Assembly: GCA_021741355.1 (NCBI GenBank)
Contig: JAIOXZ010000007.1
Span: forward strand, 1-64,000
Length of the DNA stretch: 64,000 bases
From: Caulobacter sp.
Lineage (GTDB): Bacteria; Pseudomonadota; Alphaproteobacteria; Caulobacterales; Caulobacteraceae
Direction: 5' to 3'
The notes under the pieces were generated by a model. The model was not told where the DNA came from. It saw nothing but the letters and a program-made list of their open reading frames with translations, and searched no databases. Positions within the stretch are counted from its first letter, which is position 1; every line of letters begins with the position of its first letter. The translations under genes and the position numbers were made by a program. Below are positions 53,521 to 62,834 of the stretch, in pieces.

Positions 53521-53590
53521 GTTCGCGTGACTGGCGCTGGAGGTGGGTGACCACCGGGGAGCGCGAACCTCATAGCCGCGCGCCTGGGCT
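53521..53590 (+). ncRNA. ZTP riboswitch (pfl motif) upstream of purH
   Basis: The leader matches the pfl/ZTP aptamer. P1 is GTTCGCG (53521-53527) with CGCGAAC (53562-53568), enclosing TGACTGGCG, a GGGTGACCACC hairpin and GGGGAGCG. After a short linker comes the 3' pseudoknot element CCGCGCGCCTGGGC (53576-53589). ZTP/ZMP is the AICAR-type signal of low 10-formyl-THF, and PurH consumes AICAR with that cofactor. Downstream GGCTCC can pair with the GGAGAGCC ribosome-binding region, so control of translation is likely. Confidence 0.85.
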
Positions 53591-53617
53591 CCTTCCTCAT
53601 CAACGGAGAGCCGAACC

Positions 53618-55201
53618 ATGCCTGCCGCCCCCGACTACCCCGCATCCCCCGACCGCGTTCAGATCCGGCGCGCCCTGCTGTCGGTGTCCGACAAGACCGG
53701 CCTGGTCGAGGCGGCGAAGGTCCTCAGCGATCTCGGGGTCGAGCTGGTCTCGACCGGCGGCACCCGGGCGGCGATCGCGGCGGCGGGCCTGCCCGTGAAG
53801 GACGTCTCCGAGCTGACCGGCTTTCCGGAGATGATGGATGGTCGGGTCAAGACGCTGCACCCGATCGTTCATGGCGGTCTGCTGGGCGTGCGCGACGCGG
53901 CGGACCACGCGAAGGCCATGAGCGACCACGGCATCGGCGGCATCGATCTGCTGTACGTCAATCTGTACCCGTTCGAGGCCACCGTCGCGGCGGGCGGCGA
54001 CTATGCGACCTGCGTCGAGAACATCGACATCGGCGGGCCGGCGATGATCCGCTCGGCGGCCAAGAACCACGGCTATGTCGCCGTCTGCACCGACCCCGCC
54101 GACATGGCCGAGGTCATCGCCCAGCTCAAGGACGGCGGCGCCACAACGCTCGACCTGCGCAAGACGCTCGCGGCCCGCGCCTATGCCCGCACGGCCGCCT
54201 ATGACGCCGCCATCTCGACCTGGTTCGCGCGGCAGCTTGAGCAGGCCGCGCCGGCCCGCAAGGCCATCGCCGGGACCCTGATCCAGACCATGCGCTACGG
54301 CGAGAATCCCCACCAGGCGGCGGCCTTCTACGCCAGCGGCCCGGCCCGGCCCGGCGTCGCCAGCGCGCGCCAGCTGCAGGGCAAGGAGCTCAGCTACAAC
54401 AACATCGCCGACACTGACGCCGCCTTCGAGCTGGTCGCCGAGTTCAGCGAACCGGCCTGCGTCATCGTCAAGCACGCCAACCCGTGCGGCGTGGCGACCG
54501 GCGGCGATCTGCTCAGCGCCTACAAGCGGGCGCTGGAATGCGACCCGGTCAGCGCCTTCGGCGGCATCGTGGCGGTCAACCGCCGGCTCGACCGCAAGGC
54601 CGCCGAGGCCATCGTCGAGGTGTTCACCGAGGTGGTCATCGCGCCCGAAGCCGATGACGACGCGATCGCCGTGTTCGAGTCGAAGAAGAACCTGCGTCTG
54701 CTGGTCACCGGCGCCCTGCCCGACGCCCACTCGGCCGGCGAGGTGTTCCGCTCGGTCGCCGGCGGGTTCCTCGTCCAGAGCCGCGACACCGCGCTGATCA
54801 AGCCCTCGGACCTGAAGATCGTGACGAAGCGGGCGCCCTCGCCGACCGAGATCGCCGACATGCTGTTCGCCTTCGTGGTGGCCAAGCATGTGAAGTCCAA
54901 CGCCGTGGTCTTCGCCCGTGCAGGTCAGACTCTCGGCGTCGGCGCCGGACAGATGAACCGCAAGGACTCGGCCCGCATAGCCGCCATGCGCGCGGGCGAC
55001 TTCGGCCTCGACCTGAAGGGCAGCGCCTGCGCCTCGGAAGCCTTCTTCCCGTTCGCCGACGGCCTGATCCAGGCGGCGGACGCCGGGGCGACGGCGATCA
55101 TCCAGCCGGGCGGTTCGATCCGCGACGAGGAGGTCATCGCCGCCGCGGACGAGCGGGGCGTGGCGATGGCGTTTACCGGGGTGCGGGTGTTCAGGCACTA
55201 G
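53618..55201 (+). CDS. purH: Bifunctional AICAR transformylase/IMP cyclohydrolase
   Basis: This 527-residue enzyme catalyses the last two steps of IMP synthesis. The N-terminal MGS-like cyclohydrolase domain (about 10-150) begins [14 protein letters not shown]. The transformylase domain follows with KHANPCGVA (about 288-296) carrying the catalytic lysine and histidine. SGKQLSYNN-type [15 protein letters not shown] is present. It is preceded by a ZTP riboswitch and followed by a family A repeat. Confidence 0.98.
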   Translation: MPAAPDYPASPDRVQIRRALLSVSDKTGLVEAAKVLSDLGVELVSTGGTRAAIAAAGLPVKDVSELTGFPEMMDGRVKTLHPIVHGGLLGVRDAADHAKAMSDHGIGGIDLLYVNLYPFEATVAAGGDYATCVENIDIGGPAMIRSAAKNHGYVAVCTDPADMAEVIAQLKDGGATTLDLRKTLAARAYARTAAYDAAISTWFARQLEQAAPARKAIAGTLIQTMRYGENPHQAAAFYASGPARPGVASARQLQGKELSYNNIADTDAAFELVAEFSEPACVIVKHANPCGVATGGDLLSAYKRALECDPVSAFGGIVAVNRRLDRKAAEAIVEVFTEVVIAPEADDDAIAVFESKKNLRLLVTGALPDAHSAGEVFRSVAGGFLVQSRDTALIKPSDLKIVTKRAPSPTEIADMLFAFVVAKHVKSNAVVFARAGQTLGVGAGQMNRKDSARIAAMRAGDFGLDLKGSACASEAFFPFADGLIQAADAGATAIIQPGGSIRDEEVIAAADERGVAMAFTGVRVFRH

Positions 55202-55231
55202 GGGGCGCTCGGCCCTCATCCCTATTTCAAC

Positions 55232-55353
55232 GTCATGGCCCGACTTGTTCGGGCCACCCAAGAACACGGTCCTTGGCGGTTAGGCGACAGCCTTCTGCGG
55301 GCCGGACCCCGACGTCAGTGCGCTTGGGTGGCCCGAACAAGTCGGGCCATGAC
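55232..55353. repeat. Family A palindromic repeat pair, copy 3
   Basis: Units 55232-55260 and 55325-55353 are perfect reverse complements and identical to the copy 1 units, across a 64-base spacer. It fills the gap between purH and the dienelactone hydrolase promoter. Confidence 0.9.
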
Positions 55354-55370
55354 GGGTTGGGGGAGGCCGC

Positions 55371-55398
55371 TTGACATGTGAGCGTTTGCTCACATACT
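55371..55398 (+). promoter_or_regulatory. Repressible promoter of the dienelactone hydrolase gene
   Basis: A perfect TTGACA -35 (55371-55376) is 16 bases from CATACT (55393-55398), and the palindrome TGTGAGCGTTTGCTCACA (55377-55394) fills the spacer, so a repressor would block polymerase. The predicted start of transcription falls at about the ATG (55406), with no Shine-Dalgarno, suggesting a leaderless mRNA. The site matches the one before creD. Confidence 0.7.
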
Positions 55399-55405
55399 GG
55401 CCGAC

Positions 55406-56173
55406 ATGATCGCCCAGCCCTCCACCCTCGCCGCGCGCGCTGAGTTGCTGTCCAAAGGCGTCCGCGTCCTCAAGCCGTCGGGCCCGGGCCCCTTCCCCGT
55501 CGCCCTGCAACTGCACGGCTGCGCCGGGTCGCAGCCCTTTCAGACCAGTTATGCCGAAGCCGCCGTGAAGGCCGGGGTGGCGGTGGTGATCGTCGACAGT
55601 TTCAGGCCCCGCGGGATGTCACGGCGCGACGGCAGTCTGTTCGTCTGCACCGGCACGGTGTTGCGCGGGTCACAGCGGGCGGGCGATCTCTACGCCATGC
55701 TGCACTGGCTGAAGGGCCAATCCTGGGCCCACGCCGACCGCGTGGTCGCCGCCGGCTGGAGCCACGGCGGCTGGACCGTCATGGACGCCTTTGCGCAGGG
55801 ATCGGGCGCCGCCCGGATGACCGGCCTGATCGACGCCGACCCTGCCCAGCTTGGGGCCGTGCGCGGCGCCTTTCTCGTCTATCCATACGCCAGCTTCCCC
55901 TCCCTGACCTCCTCCCGGGGTTGGCAGGGGCAGCGGCCGAAGGTGTTCGCCGTGCTCGGCGGCAAGGATGCAATCGTCGGAACGGCCGCGCCGCTGAAGG
56001 CCCTCAACCGGCTCAGGGGCGACGGGCTCTCCGTCGATGTCCTGACCTTCCCGGACGCTACCCACGCGTTCGACGACGACGACGCCAACGACCCGAGGAC
56101 GCGCTACCGCGCCGACCTGCGGGCGACGTCGGAGCAGTATTACGTGGCGGCGTTGAAGAGCGCGTTAGGCTGA
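55406..56173 (+). CDS. Dienelactone hydrolase family protein
   Basis: This 255-residue alpha/beta hydrolase has nucleophile S119 in GWSHGG, acid D188 (GGKDAI) and H220 (ATHAF), giving a Ser-Asp-His triad rather than the cysteine of classic dienelactone hydrolase. HGCAGS near 37-42 forms the oxyanion hole. Substrate is unknown. Its promoter carries an operator palindrome shared with creD, so it is probably induced by the same signal. Family B repeat follows six bases after the stop. Confidence 0.87.
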   Translation: MIAQPSTLAARAELLSKGVRVLKPSGPGPFPVALQLHGCAGSQPFQTSYAEAAVKAGVAVVIVDSFRPRGMSRRDGSLFVCTGTVLRGSQRAGDLYAMLHWLKGQSWAHADRVVAAGWSHGGWTVMDAFAQGSGAARMTGLIDADPAQLGAVRGAFLVYPYASFPSLTSSRGWQGQRPKVFAVLGGKDAIVGTAAPLKALNRLRGDGLSVDVLTFPDATHAFDDDDANDPRTRYRADLRATSEQYYVAALKSALG

Positions 56174-56178
56174 CAGCT

Positions 56179-56296
56179 TGCGTGGTTCGAGACGCATAGC
56201 TGAGGCTCGCTCCTCACCATGACGCGGGTGGGTGCAATCAAATCCCGCCCGTCATCCTGAGGAGCGGACCCTCTGGTCCGCGTCTCGAAGGACGCA
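56179..56296. repeat. Family B palindromic repeat, copy 2
   Basis: Arms 56179-56195 and 56280-56296 match those of copy 1, with the same inner GCTCCTCACCATGAC/GTCATCCTGAGGAGC stem. It occupies the whole convergent junction between the hydrolase gene and gdhZ. Confidence 0.85.
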
Positions 56297-56298
56297 CC

Positions 56299-59200
56299 CT
56301 ATTTCACCGCCGCCGCCGCAAGTTCCCGCAGGGCCGCGTTGGCGATGGTCAGTTTGGCGAAGGTCCAGCCGCCGCCGGCCTGCTCGATCTCCTCGATGGT
56401 GCGACGAACGACGCGGCCGGGCCCGGAGTGAATCTGCGCCCAGGAGTTGACGGTCGCCTTCGCCGCCTCGTTGCTTCCGGCCGCGTCAGGATCAGCGGCA
56501 AAGGCCATGACCGCGCGGGCGACCTCGGCCTGTTCGCTGAGCATGTCCTCGATCAGCCGCCGGACGGCCATCCGTTCGAAGTGGTCGCCGCCGCGCTTTT
56601 CGCCGGCCGCCGCCCGCAGGCGATCGAAGCTGAAGGCCGCGCCGACCTGGTGATAGAGCCGCGCGGCGTTGGCCACGGGCCAGCCGAGCGTGTTCGCCAG
56701 GTCCACGAGTTCGGACGCCGTGGTCAGCGGCTGGATCGCGGCGATGCTCGCAGCGAGGGCCTCGGGCGCCCCGTCCTTGACGAAGGCGGCCGCGCGACGG
56801 GCGACCGCCTTCTGCTCGAACGGCGACAGGATTCCCGGCGTCAGGGCGCGCAGCTCGGTGAGCGCAGGACCGTAGCGCTCCGTCAGGCCGCTCACTCCGC
56901 CGGGTCCGACCCGGCGGGCGAGCCAGAAGGTCTGACTGCGGATGATGTGCGACAGGGCGCGGAACAGGGCCAGCTGCCCCTCGGCCGGCGCCTTGCCGTC
57001 CAGGGCCGCGACCGCGTCCCAGCTGTCCTGGAACTTCAGGATCCGCCGGGCCGCCTCGAAGCCGGTGACCAGGGCGCCGGTGTCGCAGCCGGCCGCCGCC
57101 CGCAGGCGTGCGGGGAAGGTCGGGCCGCAGATATTGACCAGCTCGTTGTCGATGACCGTGGCGATGATCTCACGCCGCAGACGGTGCCGCTTCATCTCGT
57201 CGTCGTACTGACCCAGCGCTGTCGGGAAGTAGGCCTCGAGCGTCGCCTCGAACGCGGGATCATCCGGCGCCTTGGAGGCGACGATCTGGTCGAACAGGTC
57301 GAGCTTGCCATAGGCCAGCAACACAGCGAGCTCCGGCCGGGCCAGGCCCTTGCCCGCGGCCGACAGTTCCAGCATCTGCGCCGCGTCCGGCAGGCCCTCG
57401 ACCTTGCGGTCCAGCCGCCCCGCCGATTCCAGCTCGGTCATGAAGCGGGCGTGGTTGTCGATCTCCGACGCCGCGTCCTGTTCGAGCAGGGAGACCGCCA
57501 GGGTCTGGTCGTAGTTGTGCGCCAGCACATGCTCGGCGACCTCGGCGGTCATCGAGGCCAGCAGCGCGTCCCGCGCAGGGCGGTCGAACTTGCCCGCCCG
57601 CTCGGCCATGCCGGTGAGGATCTTGATGTTGACCTCGTGGTCGGAGCTGTCGACCCCGGCCGAGTTGTCGATGGCGTCGGTGTTGATCCGCCCGCCGGCG
57701 CGCGCGAACTCGATGCGGCCGGCCTGGGTCAGGCCCAGGTTAGCGCCCTCGCCGACGACCCTGACCCGCAGGTCTCCGGCGTTGACCCGGATCGCGTCAT
57801 TGGCCTTGTCGCCGGCTTCGGCGTTGCTCTCGCCGCGCGCCTTCACATAGGTGCCGATGCCGCCGAGATAGAGCAGCTCCGCCTTCGCCTTGAGGATCGC
57901 CGTCATCAGCTCGGCCGGGGACACCGCCTCGGCCTTGATCTCCAGCAGGGCGCGGATTTCGGGCGTCAGCGGGATCGACTTGAGGGCCCGCGAGAACACC
58001 CCGCCGCCGGCGGAGATCTTCGACTTGTCGTAGTCCTCCCACGACGAGCGCGGCAGGGCGAACATCCGCTCGCGTTCCAGCCAGGACGACGCGGCGTCCG
58101 GGTTCGGGTCGATGAAGATGTGACGGTGATCGAAGGCGGCGAGCAGCCGGATGTGCTTGCTCAGCAGCATGCCGTTGCCGAACACATCCCCCGACATGTC
58201 GCCGACGCCGACGACGGTGAAGTCGGTGGTCTGGATATCCTTGCCGGCTTCGCGGAAGTGGCGTTTGACCGCCTCCCAGGCGCCGCGCGCGGTGATGCCC
58301 ATGACCTTGTGGTCGTAGCCGGCCGAGCCGCCGGAGGCGAAGGCGTCGCCGAGCCAGAAGCCGTAGGAGACCGCCACGCCGTTGGCGATGTCCGAGAAGG
58401 TCGCCGTACCCTTGTCCGCCGCGACGACGAGGTAGGGATCATCGCCCTCGTGGGCGATCACCCCCGCCGGCCGGACCACGGCGTTGTCAGCGTCGATGTT
58501 GTCGGTGATGTCGAGCAGGCCGAACAGGAACGTCTGGTACGCGCGGATGCCCTCGGCGCGGATCGCCTCGGGGGTCCCGCCGCGGGGCAGGTGCTTGGGA
58601 TAGAAGCCGCCCTTGGAGCCGACCGGCACGATGACCGCGTTCTTGACCTGCTGCGCCTTGACCAGGCCCAGCACCTCGGTGCGGAAATCATCGCGGCGGT
58701 CGGACCAGCGCAGCCCGCCCCGGGCGACCGGCCCGAACCGCAGGTGCACGCCCTCGACATGCGGCGACCAGACGAAGATCTCGCGGAAAGGCTTGGGCGC
58801 GGGCAGGTCGTCCAGCTCGCGGCTGGCGATCTTGAAGCTGATGTAGGGTTTGGGGCCGCCCTCCGCGGCGGTCTGGTAGAAGTTCGTGCGCTTGATCGCC
58901 CCGACCAGCAGGGCCAGGCGGCGCAGGACCCGGTCGTGGTCGAGACTGTCGACGGCCTGGAGCGCGGTGATGATTTCCTCCATCACCGCCGCGGCCTGGC
59001 TCTCCCTCGCCTTCATGTCGGCGCTGATGGCCGGATCGAACCTGATGCGGAACAGATCGAGGATCAGTCGCGCGACGCCGGGGTGCTCCGACAGCGCCTG
59101 TTCCTGCACCAGCTGGCTCGGGTCGAGGCCCGACTGCTGGCGGTAGCGCGACATCGCCCGGATCAGCGCCGCCTCGCGCCAGGACACGCCCAGCTCCAGC

Positions 59201-61146
59201 ACCAGCCGGTTGAACCCGTCGCTCTCGGTGCGACCGGTCCAGACCGCGGTAAAGGCCGCCTCGAAGGCGTCCTGCATATCGGCGAACACCAGATGCTCGC
59301 CCTGCTCGTCCTCAAGCAGGAACTCGTGCACCCAGACCGTCTCGCGCGCACCGTCCGGCGTCTGGGGGGTCAGTTCGAAGGCGTCCTCGATCAGGGCCTT
59401 GAGGCCCATGTGCTCGAGGATCGGCATGACGTCGGCCAGGGGCGCGGCGCCGCCCTTGCGGTAAACCTTGAAGCGGAAACGCGTGGCCGAGTCGCCGACA
59501 ACCCGGAACGCGCGGGTGCGGAATTCCTCGCCGCCCATGGCGTCGATCTCGGCCAGGTCCGCAAGGGCCTCCGCCGACGGATAGAACTCGCGATAGCCGT
59601 TGCTGAACCCGCCGGTCCAGCGGAACAGGGTCGCGGGCACGCCGGCGACGGGCGGCTCGGCGCGGACCGCCGCCTCGAATCGGTCATCCCAGGTGCGGGC
59701 GGCCTCGGCGATATCGGCCTCGACCTGGGTCAGGTCCGGATCAACGATCGTCCCGGGGTCGACGCCGAGAATGAAATGCACCCGCGCCAGCGGCGCGTCG
59801 GAGAAGCTGGGGTAGTAGGCCGAAATCCGGCCCTGGTAGGCCTCGGCGAGGATGCGCCCGGCCTTCTCGCGCACGCCGGAATCGTAGCGCTCACGCGGCA
59901 CGAACAGCAGCACCGAGATGAACCGGTCGAACGGGTCGCGGCGCGCGAACAGCCGCACGCGGGGCCGGTCGAACAGGTGCAGCACGCCCAGCGCCAGGAC
60001 CAGCAGCTCGTCCTCGGGCGTCTGGAACAGCTCGTCGCGCGGCCAGGTCTCGAGGATGTTGCGCAGCCGTTTGTCATTGTGGCCGCCCGCCGAGACGCCG
60101 GCGCGAGTGATCACGTTGGCCACCTTGCGCCGGATCAGCGGCACCTCGCGCGCAGGAGCGTCATAGGCCTCGGCGGTGAACAGGCCGACGAAGCGGACCT
60201 CGCCCGACGGCTTGCCGTCCGGGCCGTACCGCTTGACCCCGATGTAGTCCATGTAGGCCCGGCGATGAACACGCGAGCGCAGGTTCGACTTGGCCACGAT
60301 CAGCGGCGAGTCGGTTTCCAGGTGGCGACGCAGCTGCTTCGACAGGATCGCCGGCTCGCTGCTGCGGCGCAGGACGCGGCGCTCCTGGTCGCGCAGGACG
60401 CCGAGACTGTCCTCGGGCCGGTAGACCGGCTCCTCGGCGGCGTAGTCGCCGTCGGCGGTGCGCGGATAGTCGTAGGTCCGGGCGCCGAGGAACACGAAAT
60501 GGTCCCGCTCCAGCCAGTCTAGGAAGGCGATGTCCTCAGCCCGGGCTTCCGCGGACACCGGCGCCGGAGCGCCGGTCAGTTCGGCGATGGTCTCGCGCAT
60601 CAAGGCCTGCAGGGCCGCGAAGTCGGTCACCGCCATCTGGACGTCGCCGAGCGCCGCGCGCAGCCCCTCGACCAGCGCCTCGGCGCGGTCCTCGCCGACC
60701 GGGTCCAGGTGGACCTGGATCACAGACAGCCGGCGGCCATCGCGGTCCACGAGCGGATGGAACATGGCCCGGACGGGAAAGCCGGCCTCGGCGATCTCGC
60801 CCATGATGGAATCGACGAGAAACGGCCGGTCGGGCTGGGCGATCTCGAGCAGATCGCGGCCAAGATCCTTGCCGGACACGGAGGTCCAGCGCCGAAGGCG
60901 GATGGCCGGGGCGTCGCCCTTCAGGGCCTCGCCGAAGCGCCAGAGCTCGGCAAAGGCGGCGGCCAGGTCGGCGATATCCGGATCGGGCAGCTCCTCAACC
61001 GACAGATCCCGGTGAATCTGGACGGCGAACGCGGCCTCGGCCGTCGTCGGCTGGCCGGATCGGTGACCGAGCGCGCGGGCGAAAGCGGTGGCGAGGCTGT
61101 CAGAATCGAATCCCGGCGCTGCCGGGTGAAGGCTTGCGCCCTGCAT
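56299..61146 (-). CDS. gdhZ: NAD-specific glutamate dehydrogenase, large (180 kDa) class
   Basis: This 1615-residue enzyme of the large bacterial NAD-GDH family oxidises glutamate to 2-oxoglutarate. The N-terminal half (about 1-700) is the regulatory ACT-like region; the catalytic core (about 730-1200) has RFGPVARGGLRWSDR and KGGFYPK (catalytic lysine region) and the NAD-binding segment GVGDMSGDVFGN. In Caulobacter GdhZ also restrains FtsZ polymerisation together with KidO. Length is typical of the class. An antisense frame of 1364 codons over this gene is a shadow. Confidence 0.95.
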   Translation of the reverse strand: MQGASLHPAAPGFDSDSLATAFARALGHRSGQPTTAEAAFAVQIHRDLSVEELPDPDIADLAAAFAELWRFGEALKGDAPAIRLRRWTSVSGKDLGRDLLEIAQPDRPFLVDSIMGEIAEAGFPVRAMFHPLVDRDGRRLSVIQVHLDPVGEDRAEALVEGLRAALGDVQMAVTDFAALQALMRETIAELTGAPAPVSAEARAEDIAFLDWLERDHFVFLGARTYDYPRTADGDYAAEEPVYRPEDSLGVLRDQERRVLRRSSEPAILSKQLRRHLETDSPLIVAKSNLRSRVHRRAYMDYIGVKRYGPDGKPSGEVRFVGLFTAEAYDAPAREVPLIRRKVANVITRAGVSAGGHNDKRLRNILETWPRDELFQTPEDELLVLALGVLHLFDRPRVRLFARRDPFDRFISVLLFVPRERYDSGVREKAGRILAEAYQGRISAYYPSFSDAPLARVHFILGVDPGTIVDPDLTQVEADIAEAARTWDDRFEAAVRAEPPVAGVPATLFRWTGGFSNGYREFYPSAEALADLAEIDAMGGEEFRTRAFRVVGDSATRFRFKVYRKGGAAPLADVMPILEHMGLKALIEDAFELTPQTPDGARETVWVHEFLLEDEQGEHLVFADMQDAFEAAFTAVWTGRTESDGFNRLVLELGVSWREAALIRAMSRYRQQSGLDPSQLVQEQALSEHPGVARLILDLFRIRFDPAISADMKARESQAAAVMEEIITALQAVDSLDHDRVLRRLALLVGAIKRTNFYQTAAEGGPKPYISFKIASRELDDLPAPKPFREIFVWSPHVEGVHLRFGPVARGGLRWSDRRDDFRTEVLGLVKAQQVKNAVIVPVGSKGGFYPKHLPRGGTPEAIRAEGIRAYQTFLFGLLDITDNIDADNAVVRPAGVIAHEGDDPYLVVAADKGTATFSDIANGVAVSYGFWLGDAFASGGSAGYDHKVMGITARGAWEAVKRHFREAGKDIQTTDFTVVGVGDMSGDVFGNGMLLSKHIRLLAAFDHRHIFIDPNPDAASSWLERERMFALPRSSWEDYDKSKISAGGGVFSRALKSIPLTPEIRALLEIKAEAVSPAELMTAILKAKAELLYLGGIGTYVKARGESNAEAGDKANDAIRVNAGDLRVRVVGEGANLGLTQAGRIEFARAGGRINTDAIDNSAGVDSSDHEVNIKILTGMAERAGKFDRPARDALLASMTAEVAEHVLAHNYDQTLAVSLLEQDAASEIDNHARFMTELESAGRLDRKVEGLPDAAQMLELSAAGKGLARPELAVLLAYGKLDLFDQIVASKAPDDPAFEATLEAYFPTALGQYDDEMKRHRLRREIIATVIDNELVNICGPTFPARLRAAAGCDTGALVTGFEAARRILKFQDSWDAVAALDGKAPAEGQLALFRALSHIIRSQTFWLARRVGPGGVSGLTERYGPALTELRALTPGILSPFEQKAVARRAAAFVKDGAPEALAASIAAIQPLTTASELVDLANTLGWPVANAARLYHQVGAAFSFDRLRAAAGEKRGGDHFERMAVRRLIEDMLSEQAEVARAVMAFAADPDAAGSNEAAKATVNSWAQIHSGPGRVVRRTIEEIEQAGGGWTFAKLTIANAALRELAAAAVK

Positions 61147-61547
61147 CAGATATCCCCGTAGGATCTGGCTGCGGAGTCGATTTCCGGGCCCAAACGCGGG
61201 TCTGGCGACCGGAAACGCTCCGAGGAGGTGAATTTCGCGCCCTTTTAACCCGATCGGATAGAAAATTTCGATCAGGTTCGCGACCAGCCTAGACCCCTTG
61301 GGGCGCCGATCAACCGTCCGGGCGCTCCGCGAGCAAGAACTTTCCGCAACCCCGCCGTGGCCCCGAAAACGAATACGCCGCCGGAGGGGGGGATCCGGCG
61401 GCGTTTCTCGTCATCCGCGTCCGGGGGGAAGGACGGGACGGTCTTGTGTCAGGCGCCGGCCATCGGGGGGAGGAGGGGCGCCGCCTGGTCCGGCCGCAGG
61501 GGAGTGCTTGCCGGACACGAGAACAGATAGGCGCCGCCAGACCGGTT
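61147..61547. other. Intergenic region upstream of gdhZ
   Basis: This 401-base region has no credible protein gene. On the leftward strand it contains the gdhZ leader. TTTCCGG (61181-61187) can pair with CCGGAAA (61209-61215), a GANTC site (GACTC on the leftward strand) lies near 61177, and an AT-rich stretch with TTTTAA lies near 61244. The strong hairpin at 61375-61404 probably terminates the AI-2E-type transporter gene. The rest is unassigned. Confidence 0.5.
61375..61404 (-). terminator. Strong hairpin downstream of the AI-2E family gene
   Basis: ACGCCGCCGGA (61375-61385) pairs perfectly with TCCGGCGGCGT (61394-61404) across an 8-base G-rich loop. It is placed to stop transcription from the leftward AI-2E gene before gdhZ. 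T tracts flank it weakly on both sides. Confidence 0.65.
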
Positions 61548-62714
61548 TCAAGAGGCGTGGTCGGGCCGACCGAACTGCTTGCCGTTTCGCCGGTGGCGAC
61601 CGTTCTCGTCGACCCCTTGCGGGTCCCCGTTCTCGGACATCAGGATGGCGATCCAGCGCGAGCCCCCGAACTCAGCGAGGATGATCATGGCCATCACCGC
61701 CAGCGGCGTGGACAGGAACATGCCGGGCAGTCCCCACAGGGCGCCCCAGAGCGCCAGGGCCAGCAGCACCACCACCGGGTCGATGTTCAGGCTGTCGCCC
61801 TGCATGCGCGGGGTGATGATGTTCCCGACCACGAACTGGATCCCGTAGAGGACGCCCAGCAGCACGAAGCCCTGCCAGAGGGTGTCGAACTGGACGAGGC
61901 CGAACAGCGCCGGGAAGACGATGCCGATGAAGCCGCCGATGATCGGGATGTAGGAGGCCAGGAAGATCAGGAAGGCCCAGAACAGGGCGTTCTCGAGCCC
62001 CACCGCGATCATCGCCAGCCAGGAGCCGCCGCCGATCATCAGGCCGGTGACCGTCTGGACCCAGAGATAGCGCTCCACCCCGAACCGGATGCGGTTGAAG
62101 ATCTCCAGAGCGTTGGAGCGCTCGGCGTTGTGCGGGAACAGGGCGACGATCTTGCGCTTGAACCCGCGCCGCGACGCCATGATGAAGCCCAGGTAGATCA
62201 GGACGAACACCGCGTCCGACACCACCCCCTGCAGGCCCTGCGCGACCTGGCTGACATACTTCGTCGGGTTGAAGTCATCGACCATCTGGGTCAGCGGCGG
62301 CGGCGCTTCCATGCCGACCATGCCGGCCATACGGGCGATCAGGCCGTCGATCTTCGGCCCATAGCCGACCAGCTCGCCGATGAACCCGCCGGCGCGGTCA
62401 GCCACCACCACCAGCGTCACCCCGAAGATCAGCACCGACAGGATGATCGCGACCAGCATCGACAGGCTGTCCGGCAGGCGCGGCCAGTGATGCTCAAGCC
62501 GGCGGGCGAAGCTGTCGATCATGATCGCCAGGAACATGGCCAGCGCCAACGGCGTGAGGATGTCGCGAGTCCAGTAGAGCGCCGCGGCGGTGGCGATCAC
62601 CGCCAGGATGACCAGCGCATTGCGCGCGATCCCCTCGGGCCGCACCGACACGGCGGGCGCATGCGGGGGCTTCGCCGCCTTCTCGGGGGTCTTCCTGGCG
62701 GGCGTGCGGGCCAT
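61548..62714 (-). CDS. AI-2E family transporter
   Basis: This 388-residue membrane protein of the AI-2E/PerM family has about eight segments, with two N-terminal (about 32-55 and 65-85), a soluble stretch (about 95-185) and a C-terminal bundle. YLWVQTVTGLMIGGG and the later IIGGFIGIVFPALF and MFLSTPLAV motifs are typical. Members were named for autoinducer-2 export, but most act as ion antiporters or have unknown roles. It is divergent from the HerA-like gene. Confidence 0.88.
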   Translation of the reverse strand: MARTPARKTPEKAAKPPHAPAVSVRPEGIARNALVILAVIATAAALYWTRDILTPLALAMFLAIMIDSFARRLEHHWPRLPDSLSMLVAIILSVLIFGVTLVVVADRAGGFIGELVGYGPKIDGLIARMAGMVGMEAPPPLTQMVDDFNPTKYVSQVAQGLQGVVSDAVFVLIYLGFIMASRRGFKRKIVALFPHNAERSNALEIFNRIRFGVERYLWVQTVTGLMIGGGSWLAMIAVGLENALFWAFLIFLASYIPIIGGFIGIVFPALFGLVQFDTLWQGFVLLGVLYGIQFVVGNIITPRMQGDSLNIDPVVVLLALALWGALWGLPGMFLSTPLAVMAMIILAEFGGSRWIAILMSENGDPQGVDENGRHRRNGKQFGRPDHAS

Positions 62715-62834
62715 GCGGCGTCCTCATCAACTGCGGTCGAGTCTCGATTGTGGCCCGGCGTCCGTCAATCCGCCCGCTTGGCGAAGCAGGGCCCGCCCCT
62801 GTAGCTTGGGCCCGCAGCTTCATGGAGATAACGA

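Noticed and set aside
53600..55267. 555-codon open frame antisense to purH
   Set aside because: Shadow of purH, which is full length and preceded by a promoter and riboswitch on the plus strand.
56428..60522. 1364-codon open frame antisense to gdhZ
   Set aside because: A typical shadow of a high-GC gene. Its translation is Gly/Arg/Asp/Leu-rich without domains, and the opposite strand has a clear full-length enzyme.
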